This document shows, one piece after another, positions 10,362 to 21,102 of a stretch of DNA of 57,645 nt. Both the position numbers and the translations under genes were made by a program. The stretch is taken from the NCBI GenBank assembly GCA_048213135.1, contig PS015105.1, forward strand, positions 53,638-111,282, given 5' to 3'. Positions within the stretch are counted from its first letter, which is position 1, and each line of letters starts with the position of its first letter. The stretch comes from Reclinomonas americana ATCC 50394 (Eukaryota; Jakobida; Jakobea; Jakobida). A model generated the notes under the pieces. That model was not told the origin of the DNA. It searched no databases and was given only the letters and a program-made list of their open reading frames with translations.

Positions 10362-12770
10362 ATGGAGAGGTGAGTGGTTGCCTGTGCACACTGCGTCGCC
10401 CTTTCTGCCGTGAATCGATTTCTTTCTCTGTTCTCGTGTGTGCGCGCGTGTGCGAGAGTGTGCGCGACATTTTCGCTCCTTTTTTCGCTCGCTCATGTGC
10501 GTCTCTCTGTGTGTTTGCGGTGCGCAGTCGTCTTGCCACTGCCAGTGCGCCTGGCAAGGTGTGTTTTGTTGTGCTTGCCGATCATGGAGAGGAGATACTG
10601 AGTGCGATCATCGCATAGGTGTTGGTCACTGGTGGATACCTGGTGCTTGATCGCAAGTGGGAGGGACTGGTGTTAACAGTGTCGGCGCGCTTCCACAGCG
10701 TGGCACGGTGCTTGAACACGGTGAGTGTGTGTGGGAGATAAACTCCGCTCGACATTGAAAGCGTGATCCGAACACGCACGCACAGGCATCGTTGGACGGC
10801 GTGCTGGTCGTCGAGAGTCCGCAACTGGGCGAGGAGCGTGCGTACAGAGTACGTTACGGCAGTGGCGATGATGAGGAGGTGTCGCTGGTGCAGGTGGCCG
10901 GTCCGCCATCGTCCAACCCGTTTCTCGAGAAGAGTTTGGTGTGCGCACTGGCCTCGGCGGCGGCGGTGCTCGGCTTGGACGGGCTGGCCGCTGCGCTTGT
11001 CGGTGGCGTGCATCTGACCACGCTCGGCGACAATGACTTTTACTCGCAGCGTCGATGGGTGCGTTTGTGTGTCGCCTTTCTTGTTATGCGAATCGCGTAC
11101 TCGTGGCTCACACTGTGTGCTGTGGTTGTCGCGCGATGCAGCTGGACGCACTGCAGTTGCCGTTGTGCTCCGAGTCGCTGCGATCGCTTCCGCTGTTCTG
11201 CCAGCCGTTTGTCGAGGGAGTCGTGTCGCCGCAGTCGTGTCGGCCGAGAATACACCGTGGTGTCGAAGCCGAGCAGTTTGTGGCGACGGGTGTGTGTCTC
11301 TCACACTCCCTGTTTCGGGTCTCCTTTATCTGACGAGACGCGTGAATGCGTGGGGAAACAGGTGCTCGACTAACAGCCGCCCCGCAACAAATCAACAAGA
11401 CAGGTCTCGGCAGCTCGGCGGCACTGGTCGTCAGCGTGGTGGCAGCAGTGTTGAAGTACGTGGGCATCCTGTCACCGGAGGTGCGTTGTGTGCCTTTTCT
11501 CTCCCTGTGCAGCAATTACTTACCCACTGTTTTGTGTCGCACAGCGAGTGGATTTGGAGTGCATTCACCGGCTATGTCAGCTGGCGCACTGTTCGGCGCA
11601 GGAGAAGATCGGCAGTGGTTTCGATGTGTCGAGTGCGGTGTTTGGTTCGCACGTCTACAGACGCTTCTCGCCGCTGCTGTTGGTGGATTCGCTGAGTGAG
11701 GTGTGTGTATGTGTGCGCGTGTGTGTGCATGCATTCATCTCCGGTGACCTCTCAACCACCGACAGATTCGCTCGCATCGCGACGAGTCGACGCAGTCGTT
11801 GCGTCACACCGTGTCACCGCATCGCATGTTCCAGCAGCTGGGCATTGCAAAGCGAGCCGACGGGAACGCGTTGTGCGTCGAGGCACATGGTCATGCCGTT
11901 GCGTTGACATCAAACTCAGTTGTTTGTGTGAGACCACGTCCTCACCGCACGTGCAGTGGGATCACGAACATGTGGAGGTGCACTTGCCGCCACATTTGGT
12001 TCTGTGCGTTGGTGACATTGAGGGTGGATCGAGCACGCCGTCGATGGTACGCTCGGTGCTGCAGTGGAGGGAGCAGAGCGCCGCCGAGGGTGCGTGTGTT
12101 GCCGTCACTTTCAGTTCACAGTACGCAATGCACACTCACGATCTTCTTTCATTTTTCCCCTCGTTGCTGCAGCCGAACCACTGCTGTCCTCGCTGGCCGA
12201 GAGCAACGGCTTGGTGGCCAGTGGTCTGCGCGCTCTGTGCATGCTGGCGGCTGAGAACGGCGAAGTATATCGCGCGACGCTCGACGCCCTGGCGCAAAAG
12301 CCAGCAGAGGCGTGGTCAGCTGTGTTTTCCGCGGAGCAGCCGGAGGCTCTGCAGTCACGCATCGCGGCGCTCCTGCTGCAGATTCGACACGATTTCGTGC
12401 ATGTGCGATGCCAGTTGAAGAAGATGGGCGACCTCGCGGCAGTGCCCATCGAACCGGACTCGCAGACGGTAATCTGCGACAAGTCCATGGCGCAACCTGG
12501 TGTCTTGCTGGCCGGTGTCCCCGGAGGTTTGATTTTCCCCCGCGCAGCTGGCGATGTTTTGAAAGGTGGCTGAAGTGCTGGTGCGCAGCGGGTGGTTTTG
12601 ACGCAATCTTTTGCCTGGTGCTCGGCGAGGAGGCGAAGAGGCGGTTGGAGGTGGATGTGTGGTCATCGTGCGAGCAGCTGCGCGTCGGCTGTCTCGGTCT
12701 CTCGCAGTACGACGCCGGACTGAGCTTGACACCGAATGCCGAACTGCTGCGCGTGCTCGACGGTGAATAG
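10362..12770 (+). CDS. PMVK/ERG8: Phosphomevalonate kinase, eukaryotic ERG8 type
   Basis: GHMP kinase that phosphorylates 5-phosphomevalonate in the mevalonate pathway. Seen: SAPGK then GGYLVLD across an intron, [14 protein letters not shown] (ATP-binding GLGSSAA), [36 protein letters not shown] joined to AGGFDAIF, all in the order of the ERG8 family rather than the animal P-loop type. Exons: 10362-10369, 10528-10558, 10619-10720, 10786-11058, 11142-11289, 11362-11480, 11545-11700, 11766 to about 11927, 11957-12089, 12173-12526, 12589-12770. The first coding exon holds only Met-Glu and two bases of Ser; the join at 10369/10528 restores the frame leading to SAPGK. The intron before 11957 is 29-38 nt depending on which of three in-phase donors is used. 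Convergent with the next gene, 75 bp between stops. Confidence 0.92.
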
Positions 12771-12845
12771 CGACCGCTGTGCTCTCTTTTATGTGCCGTC
12801 ATTTTCTCTTTAAGTATAACAACACCCTGCAATTAACACACTACT

Positions 12846-14624
12846 TCACTTGAGATCATAATACCGATACAACTCATCTATTTTGGCCTGCATCTCCTTG
12901 ACTTGCGCATCGGTGAGGTTCTCGACGTCACCCACTACGCCGCTGTGGAAGATCTCCAGCAACTGCGCCTCTTCTTCGGCACTCTCCGGTCCTCGCGCGG
13001 CCGCCTGTTGGTACGCCTGGTCGATGCGCCGTGCAATGTCAAACTCGAGCGCCGTCAGCACCTCCGAGCCATTGACTTGCGGTTGCACAATCACTTCGAC
13101 GCCACCCGGATGCAACTCGAGGGTCGGCGGTGGCACGCCCAGCTGTATACGTGTGTGAGAGAAGCATTCCACAACTTACGTAGAGAAGCACAGTGCACCT
13201 CTCGCATCTCCAGCTCGACTTGCTGGCGGAACATGTTGAGCTTGTCGCTGGTGATAAATGCCGCCGACATGCGCAATGCAGGCGGGCGCTCAGCTCCGCT
13301 CAACCAGTACGACGCCAGCTGTGCATCCTCTGTGCAGCGCAGGGTGAGAATGTGGTTCGCGACGTGCATTTCACGCTGGACTCACCAGCCTCGGGCGACA
13401 AGCCGTCGGCGTGCCGTGCCATGCGTCTCCAGAACTCGTCGATTCGCTCCGCCACGGGTCTCAGTTCGTCGGCGGTCGGCACGGGTTCCCGCGGTGACAG
13501 AGGCGGCAGCGGACCCTGACGCACAGAGCGAGTGTTTCAGCACTACTCGACGGCCGGACGCACACAACTGAGACCGACCACTCACCGCCTTGAAGTCGGG
13601 GTCGTAGTTGCCGGGGCCGTACCGCTCATCAAAGTGATCCTTGAACACGCGCGCAGCCGGTGGAGCGATGACACGCATGGCTCGCACAAAGTCCTCGTCT
13701 TTGAACTCACCAGTCCACGTGCCGTCCTTGGAGGCCATTTGCTCCAGCTCGCGGAACGTGGCATCAATGGCCTCCGCCACATCGTCGTCGGTGAGAGTCG
13801 AGAACTTTTGCACCTCGTCGTGGTTGTACAAGACGGCATTGTAGGCGGCCATGGTGGCCTCGGCGCGTTTCTGCTCACCAGTGACATGAGAACGCTGTGT
13901 AAACACACACGCATTGCGTACCCGCAACAAACTCACGGTGGCATCGCGGGGCAGCAGGTACTCGTCGGCGAAGCGCTTGGCGTCAAAGTACAGCGGTGCA
14001 TCCGCAAAGCCATCCACCTACAGAAGACGAATGAATGGGTAAACACACGCGCGCACGCTGTGTTTCTCTCACTCCCATCACAGTACCTTCCAGTTGGACG
14101 AGACCGCCTGCAGCGCCTGCTCCACCTGCGCCCACTGGTCGAGTCGCTGCGCCTGCAACTTGGCGCGCCACGCGCTCCAGTCGTTCTTCCGCGTACCATT
14201 CTCAAAGTCAAACTCTTTCCACTCGGGATGCCGCGGTCCCAGTGTCTCCAGGTTCTCGTGCAGATACGAGTCTGGCGTGGCAAGTGAGCAGCGAATTGGT
14301 AAGAGTGAGTGAGTGAGTGAGCAACAACACACCGGGGTTCAGCTTGGGCGCGTACTTGAGATCCTCGACCTCACGATGCACGTTGCCATACAACACATCA
14401 CGCACGTATCGCTGCTCGTCCTCTGACAAGCGCGAGTCGGCCACTGTCACCGTCTCTGATGCAGCAGCAGCAGCAGAGGTGGGCGACGATGAGGTCTCCT
14501 CCTGTCTCTTGCGTCCACGCTTCTTGCTCTCGTTGACACTGGCAGTCGATGATGCCCATCTGAGTGTGGCAGACAGCAGGCGCGGTCCAGGTCGCGGCAC
14601 ACAACACGCTCGCACCCACCACAT
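12846..14624 (-). CDS. Unknown protein with mitochondrial-type leader
   Basis: Seven exons: 14624-14333, 14271-14087, 14017-13937, 13870-13586, 13515-13386, 13329-13199 and 13142-12846, all joining in frame. The N-terminus is Arg-rich, hydroxylated and free of acidic residues (WWVRACCVPRPGPRLLSATL), typical of a matrix-targeting presequence, followed by a Lys/Arg patch and a Ser/Ala linker. The rest is soluble and rich in aromatic and charged residues (HPEWKEFDFENGTRKNDW; YGPGNYDPDFKAV), with a helical C-terminus. I did not recognise a family; a mitoribosomal or respiratory-complex accessory subunit is possible but unsupported. Its start lies 62 bp from the divergent gene at 14687. Confidence 0.75.
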
Positions 14625-14686
14625 AGCAACGAAGCAAACAACGAAGACAAACTCGCTCTGTCAACGATTGTCTTCCGCTCTTCTCG
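14625..14686. promoter_or_regulatory. 62-bp head-to-head region
   Basis: Separates the start codons of two divergent genes. Must contain elements or 5' UTR for both; nothing specific recognised. Confidence 0.4.
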
Positions 14687-16031
14687 ATGCGTCCCTGGGC
14701 GGTGGTGATCGCCGTGCTGCTGTTCCTTTACATAGCCACGAGCTGTGCACATGCAACAGTGTGCGACGACGAGCACTGGATCGATCCGCTCCCGTCAACA
14801 GTGATGCGCCACGCATTTTGCAAGGACAAGAGTGGTGCGAGTCGCCCCTCGTGCCTCCCTTCTGTGTATGCCTCACTGACTGACCATGGTGTGTCAGAGT
14901 GCCTGTTCGAGCCCTCGGTCAAGTTCGCGGGAGGGCGACTGGAGAGCAATCGTGGAGCGATCTTTGGATCGCGGCCGGCATCGGTGCAACGAGTGCGTCT
15001 GGTGGCGCGAGTGATGCATGTGCCATCGCGTGTGCTGGACTGGATCGATGGGCTGGAGCGTGCGCAGTGGGGCATTGTGGGGCAGAAGCTTCCGCGGCTG
15101 TACGTGGGCATTGGCTCGGCGGCCGGCTGTGTTCGCAAGTTTTACGTGGAGCGGCCGGACGGGGTGCCCGACGAGAACCTCGAGTGGCGCGACAATCTCG
15201 CCATGGTGGGCTGGGAGTGGCAGCACGATGGAAGGTCACGTGTATGCCGCGGAAAAGAGGGAAAGGCGAAAACCACTGACTGGGGTTTTTTCGTGCGCGT
15301 GCGCAGTGTGACGACGCTGGTGCCGATTGCGGTCGAGGGCTCGGCGTCGTATCGGCGCGAGCGGGAGCGCACGGCCGCGTGGCCGGTGGTGGTGCGACGC
15401 TACTATCGTGTGCGTCAGCTACATTCGTGGCGAGGTACCGAGTTTCTGCTGCGACAAGCCGCCGGCAGTCAGCAGTGGCCGGCGGTGAAGCACCTGCTGT
15501 GGAACACGTTTTATGCCGGCGGTATGTGTGTTTCTATCGTGGGTTGACGACGTGCTCTCTCACGCTCGTGATTGTCGTCAGGCGAGTGGAACCAGGCGTT
15601 GTACATGAAAGACGTCGTGTCTCTGGCACAGGGTGAGCCGCAGGTGGCCATGAAGTACTCTGTGGAGACCCCGCTGCCATTCGTGTACGACGCACTGCGG
15701 CGAGTGGCGGTGGCGTACGGCGTGAGCGCGTCGGAGTTTGACTTGTGGCTGGACCAGGTCGAATTGGCGCCCGAGGCGCTGTGGGATGCCAGCACGAGTG
15801 AGACAGTTGCGCGAGTTGTATGTGTGCGTGCTGTGCTCCCTGCGACCTTCAATTGACTGGACGCGCGCGTCGCAGGAGACAGAGGCTGCCGCTCGCACCG
15901 TCCGCATCACCAACTTCCAGTTTGGCGTCAATCGCAACGGGGAGAGCGTGTTCACTGTGTACTACACCTATGGCGGTGGCAGCACAAATGACGACGGCGA
16001 CGATGACGGGCTTGCATGGCGGTCGATATGA
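14687..16031 (+). CDS. Unknown secretory-pathway protein
   Basis: Starts with a clear signal peptide (RPWAVVIAVLLFLYIATSCA) followed by a Cys-containing mature region. Exons 14687-15234, 15307-15521, 15582-15817 and 15876-16031 join in frame. No second membrane helix or retention signal is obvious, so it may be secreted or lumenal. Motifs: LPRLYVGIGSAAGCVRKFYV, RDNLAMVGWEWQ, VTTLVPIAVEG, VKHLLWNTFYAGGEWNQALY, and a C-terminus with YYTYGGG and an Asp-rich run. Tryptophan-rich segments suggest a compact beta domain, but no family was recognised. The polyadenylation-like AATAAA at 16258 would fit its 3' end. Confidence 0.75.
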
Positions 16032-16399
16032 TATGCTGTCAGTTGTTGTGCCATGGCCGTCCAAGGTTGCGATGGTCACAGCTTGCCGGCGACGTATTGG
16101 TCCAGCACCTGGCCTGTATGTCCACTCTCGGAAGATTTCTGCGGCACTTGGACTGCAGTAGACGAGTAAGATACACTCTGTCCTTGCCTCTGCGTGAGGG
16201 CAAGCGCCAGCTGGAGACGAATGCCAACGTTGACGTCGACGATGTCACTCGGAAAATAATAAATCCCACCTCTCTCCGAATGCTTGCGCTGTAAGCACAC
16301 GAGGGGCAGAGAATGACATGACGTGTGCATTCAGTACGAGGCGCGAGGTTCGACGTGGCGCCCGCGGAGGAATGTCACGGGACAGTGTTTGATTGTGCG
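16032..16399 (+). other. 3' UTR and intergenic segment
   Basis: 368 bp without a convincing gene. AATAAA at 16258-16263 is a plausible polyadenylation signal for the upstream gene. Short open frames here lack splice or similarity support. Confidence 0.5.
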
Positions 16400-18905
16400 A
16401 TGGACGGAGAGGCTGAGGAGCGCCCGGTGAGACACGCGCCTCTCACTCGCCCTCCCTCTCTCCCCTCGTCTCTCACCTCTCCTGTCTGTGCATGTGCAGT
16501 CGGGGCGCGAATCCGCTGCTGAGCTCTTGCACAGTGCGCGTGAGCGCGCGTCGCCCGAGAACGGTGGAGTGGTCCTCGGGGCGGCTCCCACCGCGGCTGC
16601 ACCCTCGCAGGTTCCTCTCCGACTGTGCACTCTTGTGATGGCACCACTCCCTCTCACTCGCCGCGCCCTCCCACAGTCTGGGCGCGAATCCGCTTCGGAG
16701 CTCTTGCGCAGTGCGCGTGAGCGCGCGTCACCCGAGAATGGTGGAGTGAACCTCAGGGTGGCTCCCACCGCTGCTGCGCCCTTGCAGGTTCCTCTTCGAT
16801 TGTGCACGCTTGTGATGGCACCTAATTTGTTTAATCTCACTCACGGAGTATTGCGTGACAAGCAGGAGGATGACGAGCCGGAGGAGAATCGTGTCGGCCT
16901 CGTGTCACCCAATGACGTGTTGATGTCGTATGGCGCCACAGACCACATGCAAGAGGTGAGCGTCTCTCCACTGTCATGATGTGCAGTGTGCGCTCAAATG
17001 ATGAACCAACCATCGTGTTCGGCCTTGTAGCACGCCACTTTTCTCGTGTGTTTCGTCAACACACTGTCGGGCTCGCGAGGTGGCAGCACCATTGGTGAGG
17101 CGGTGTGCACAATGGCGGCGCTTGGAGCCACAGGGTGCTCATAGAATAGATGCAGTTAAGCGGCTTGAAGACTTGCACGGCAAGCACTGCGAGGTCAGGG
17201 TATTCGACTTGGCGCACCGCGCTGATAATGGCTGCTTTGAGTGGCTCGAAGAGCACGCCGGCGAAGCAGGATTGCGCATTTTGGTGTGCGGTGGCGATGG
17301 AACCGTGTCATGGGTGCGTACCCACTCGTTTCCCAATCCAAGCAAGTCGTTGCTCTTCCTCAACCTGCTTGCAGATCGTGAACCGACTGTCGTCGTTGGA
17401 TGCACACCGGCGCTCTCCAGTGCGTCTTGTTGTTTTTTTTTTTTGTTGATGCCGTCGTTGACTGCACGCCACTGACACACGTTCCAGATCGCCATCATGC
17501 CCCTCGGCACCGGCAACGACTTGTCACGTTCACTCGGCTCTGGACCTGGTGAATCCGCCTCCTCCAGTGTGGAGCCATACGTGATGCACGGATCGCATGG
17601 GCGTGTGGTTCCGCTCGATGTGTTGCGTCGGCGAGCCGCCGTATTGTTCTGCGCCTATACTTTTTTACTCAACACTGTGATGACAGATGGCGAGTGCGCA
17701 TTCGACATGTCGACGGCTTCACTGTCGAAGGTTGCTTTGTTCTCCTACTCGTTTTCTTCGCTCTCATCTGTCTACTGCTGACATGTGGCCGCGTTGCAGA
17801 GCGGCAGTCATGGGACTGGTTGGAGGAGCCCGATGCGCAGGCCACAGGTTCATTTGCTCGGGCACAGACCACTGGACAGGAGGTGCGTGGTGAGGTGGCG
17901 CTGCAGTCGTTTCTGTTCTCCAACTCCCCGTATTACATGCAGTCGTTCCTCATGACAAACTACTGGAGTATTGGTGAGTGAGTGAGTGAGTGAGCGAGGA
18001 TGTGAGGAAGATCTGCTGAAAACTTTCGGTGCAGGTGTCGACGCGAGGACATCACAAATGTTTCACGAGCATCGTGAGGGTGGTGGATGCTGCACAAGTC
18101 TGAGATGTTGCAACAAATTGTGGTGCGTATCTGTGGTTGTTGTCAAGTGCGAGTGGGTGATCTCGAGAACATAACACATGTTTCACAGGTACGGATTGTT
18201 CGGCCTGAAGTTGTGCTGCTGCTCGAGACAGCGCAAGATTGCCGACCTGCTCGAATACTTTGAGGTGAGAGTAGAGAGTGTCTGTCCTGCTGTTGTGTTG
18301 GGCTGACGGCCGCTGTGTCGCTGCAGGCCGATGGTGAAATGATGGACATACTGGACTCGTTGGAGACCCTCATATTTGTCAACATTCCGAGCTATGCCGC
18401 AGGTACTTACTTCTCGTGTCCGCTGAGTATCATGGCTGTCACTCAAAGCTGACGCAATACTGCAGGCACGAAGTTGTGGAATCTGCGTGGCGTTGATGAG
18501 CAGGTATGTCGAGCTGTGAATCTGTGAGTGCGATGTGCCTTGGTCGGTGACGTGATTCGTGTGCGCCTGCAGTTCGACGAGCAGCACATTGGCGACGGTC
18601 GCCTGGAAGTCCTTGGTGCCAATGGAGTGGCACACCTGGTCCGTTGCTGTTGCCTGCATAAACTGTTCAATCCCACAGCTCACTCTGCTTTGGCCGTGTC
18701 ACAGTTGGACATTCGCACTGGCTGTCGTCACCCAATCAAAGTCGCGCAGTGCAGGTCATACCGCCTCGTGCTGGGCGGCGACTGCTGTATGCAACTCGAT
18801 GGTGAGCCTCGCCGCTCCGGTCCCTGCCAGGTGGCGATTGAGCACGTCGGCGTGCAGAATATGGTGGAGTTTCCACCAGAGCACACCGCATCTTGCTGCT
18901 GCTAA
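16400..18905 (+). CDS. Diacylglycerol kinase
   Basis: Phosphorylates diacylglycerol to phosphatidic acid at membranes. The catalytic half has FVNTLSGSRGG, LRILVCGGDGTVSW (nucleotide-binding GGDGT) and IAIMPLGTGNDLSRSLG; the accessory half has MTNYWSIG joined to VDARTSQMFHEHRE, NKLWYGLFGLK and LIFVNIPSYAAGTKLWNLRG. Exons include 16400-16426 (MDGEAEERP), 16500-16610, 16677-16787, 16866-16955, 17031-17094, 17156-17315, an exon ending at 17621 and one from 17687. No C1, PH or EF-hand domain precedes the kinase; instead there is a duplicated 37-residue exon. Cys clusters sit in the accessory domain (KLCCCSRQRK, LVRCCCLHKLF) and the protein ends in Cys-Cys-Cys, which suggests acylation (inference). 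Convergent with the next gene, 53 bp between stops. Confidence 0.9.
16500..16822 (+). repeat. Tandem duplication of an exon with its intron (177-bp period)
   Basis: Copy 1 begins at 16500 and copy 2 at 16677. Both follow a CAG acceptor, encode SGRESA(A/S)ELL(H/R)SARERAS and end in a CAG followed by GTTCCTCT. The similarity continues about 35 nt into the presumed introns (GTGATGGCACC at both ends), so the duplicated unit was genomic, not a spliced copy. The presumed introns (16611-16676 and 16788-16865) are multiples of three and stop-free, so retention would also keep the frame. Confidence 0.8.
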
Positions 18906-18958
18906 TAATCATGGCACCCAATGGCGTCGTGCTGCGGATCAAATTTATGTATCAACGT

Positions 18959-20244
18959 TTACTTCTTTACGCGAGGAGTGTCGTCGTAGAATGGCTGCTC
19001 ACAGTTCTTGACGGAGGTCGGCGACTCCTTCAGCTGCCTGGCGGCGGCTCTGGCTGAGGCGCGCAATCGACGCCGGAGACACAGGAACAGGCAGCACAGC
19101 GCACGCTGCAACGCAGAGCGGTAGTGCCAGAGCATCCACAATAGGGTGAGGAAGCACCAGCACATGGTGGCGATGGTGGGCAGACTGAACGGCGTCAGCC
19201 ACAAGGTTGATTTCCAGCGGTCCACCTGCCACGCGCCGCCCACGCACACTGCCTGCAGACGGCGCTGTTCGACACACACACTTGCTGAGAATAGTGCCTC
19301 TGATTCTAGTCACGGTAAGGAGGTACCTCGAGTGTGCCAGGAGGTGTGGCGACAACGTCTACGCGCGCCACATGAGTGCTGAGGTCGACTGGTAGTGGTG
19401 AGACTGTGGCCTGCGCACCAACCAGCATGACGCACAGTTGGAAAGTGGTGGCACGTGATGCAAGGTCTTACCTGTGAGGTTGTGCCCTCGGAACCTGTGC
19501 ACGCGCAGACGCCATTGAGAAAAAGCGCAGAAATATTGTGAAGGACTGGCACGCAACAGATGCTGCAACGACCGCCGATGCACGACAGGCCCGGTCCACA
19601 CGACAGATTGCGGTTCACGCTGCCGTCGGCGTTGGTGACCAGGGCCGAGCAGCGTGCGTTGTACAGTGGCGAGTCCACCAACTTGGCGCATCGACCTTGA
19701 AACGCAAGAAGGATAAAACGGATTTGAATTCACGAATCGCCTTCGTGCACGGAGACAACTCGTGGATACACGCACCATCGTCGGTGCAGTACTGGTTGCG
19801 TTCGCAAAAGTAAAAGGGAGCGTAGAGAGTGTGCTTTTGCGATCGGCACACGGCGATGCCCGACGGCAGCTTGCTGCACGACGACGCGCGACGGTAGCGA
19901 TAGGGTATCGTGGTCTCGAATTGCCAGTTTCCGTGTGTGCCGGGAATGCATTCGCCGCACAAGACTTGCGGACCGCCATCGACCGCATACGGTACGTGGC
20001 TCTACGTGCCACACACGCCTCCTCAGCACGTGCACACACGCACAGCAGCTTCCCTCTTTTCTCCACAAACCTCATCACATTGCAGATTAACGCTGCGCAG
20101 GAGTGCACGGCGGGTGAGAACCCGCGCCATCGGCCCATCGCACTCACCAGCTGGCGAATCCATCGAACACACACCATAAACACCCACTGCGAACCCCAGC
20201 AACACCAGCAGCATCAAGGCGATCACCAGGCGACACTCGCTCAT
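18959..20244 (-). CDS. Unknown Cys-rich type I membrane protein
   Basis: Signal peptide at 20244 (SECRLVIALMLLVLLGFAVG). Exons 20244-20071, 20001-19734, 19695-19472, one from about 19420 to 19326, and the last from about 19262 to 18959. The intron 19696-19733 is only 38 nt. The ectodomain has many cysteines (LCGECIPGTHGNW, CERNQYCTDDGACI, LSCGPGLSCIGGRCSICCVP, NGVCACTGSEG), likely disulfide-bonded. One membrane helix near the C-terminus (TIATMCWCFLTLLWMLWHY) is followed by a Cys/Arg-rich juxtamembrane stretch and a basic tail ending PRVKK. A KK near the C-terminus could act in ER retrieval (inference). No family recognised. Confidence 0.75.
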
Positions 20245-20492
20245 TGCACCACGACAACTGACAGAAATCGGATCACACTCAACGCCACCTGCCACTGCTC
20301 GACAACTACGCACACAACTCAGACACAGTGCAAGCGCACTGCCTGCTGGCATCACACCCGCACACAACAAAACAACAACAACAACAAGATGTATTTCGTT
20401 GTTGTCGTCATCATCCCCGCCTGCATGCACACACGCACACAGAGAACCACAGAAAACACAGGATGCAAGGAGAGGGAGAGACAAACGCCCGC

Positions 20493-21001
20493 TCACTTTC
20501 CGCCCCCAATCAACGATGTCACAGAGTCCTTGGCCTGCGTGAACAGATCCTTGGCGCAGCGCACCAGATCCTCTCCAAGCGTCGGCCGACCCGCACCCTA
20601 CGCACACACACGCATGCATGTCACACACTCACACACATAGACACACTCTCCACTCTGCGCTTGGCACTCACCCACTCAGCGTCGAGCGCACCCGGCTTCT
20701 GATACTCCACCTCCGCCCTACGAGATGCGTCGCGTGTCAGATCGCATCCGCCGCATCTCACACATGGAGAGCGAGAGAGGCATGCACACTCCACACACAC
20801 GCGAGACACAGAAAGACAACAGACAAGGGTGCACACGCAGAGGAGAGCACGAGAGCAACAGAGCAACAGAGACATGTCCACATCTGCGCGCAACTTGGTG
20901 AGCCCCCTGCCGGCGCCAAAGCCCGCGCCAAACGTCAAGATGGACAGCGCCACCGCCGGACCTGCTCGCTCACTCTTGAGACTCTCTACCGTAGCACGCA
21001 T
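20493..21001 (-). CDS. Small Gly-zipper protein, about 90 residues
   Basis: Starts at 21001 (MRATVESLKSERAGPAVALS), followed by LTFGAGFGAGRGLTKLRAD, then EVEYQKPGALDAEW and a C-terminus DLVRCAKDLFTQAKDSVTSL ending GGGK. Three exons: 21001 to about 20871, about 20720 to 20673, and about 20599 to 20493, joined at CTG/TTGCTC and TGG/GTGAG donors. The GxGxGxG run in a short hydrophobic stretch recalls helix-packing motifs of small mitochondrial inner-membrane proteins such as MIC10, but overall similarity is too weak to name it. The exon-1 donor is the least certain part. Confidence 0.6.
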
Positions 21002-21102
21002 GCACAGCACAACATAGGCGACACGTACGTTTCCGAGCAAACAGCAGCGACGGCAGTGCAGCGACCACCACACCAGAGCCGACCTCGCGTGAGACCTGGC
21101 TC

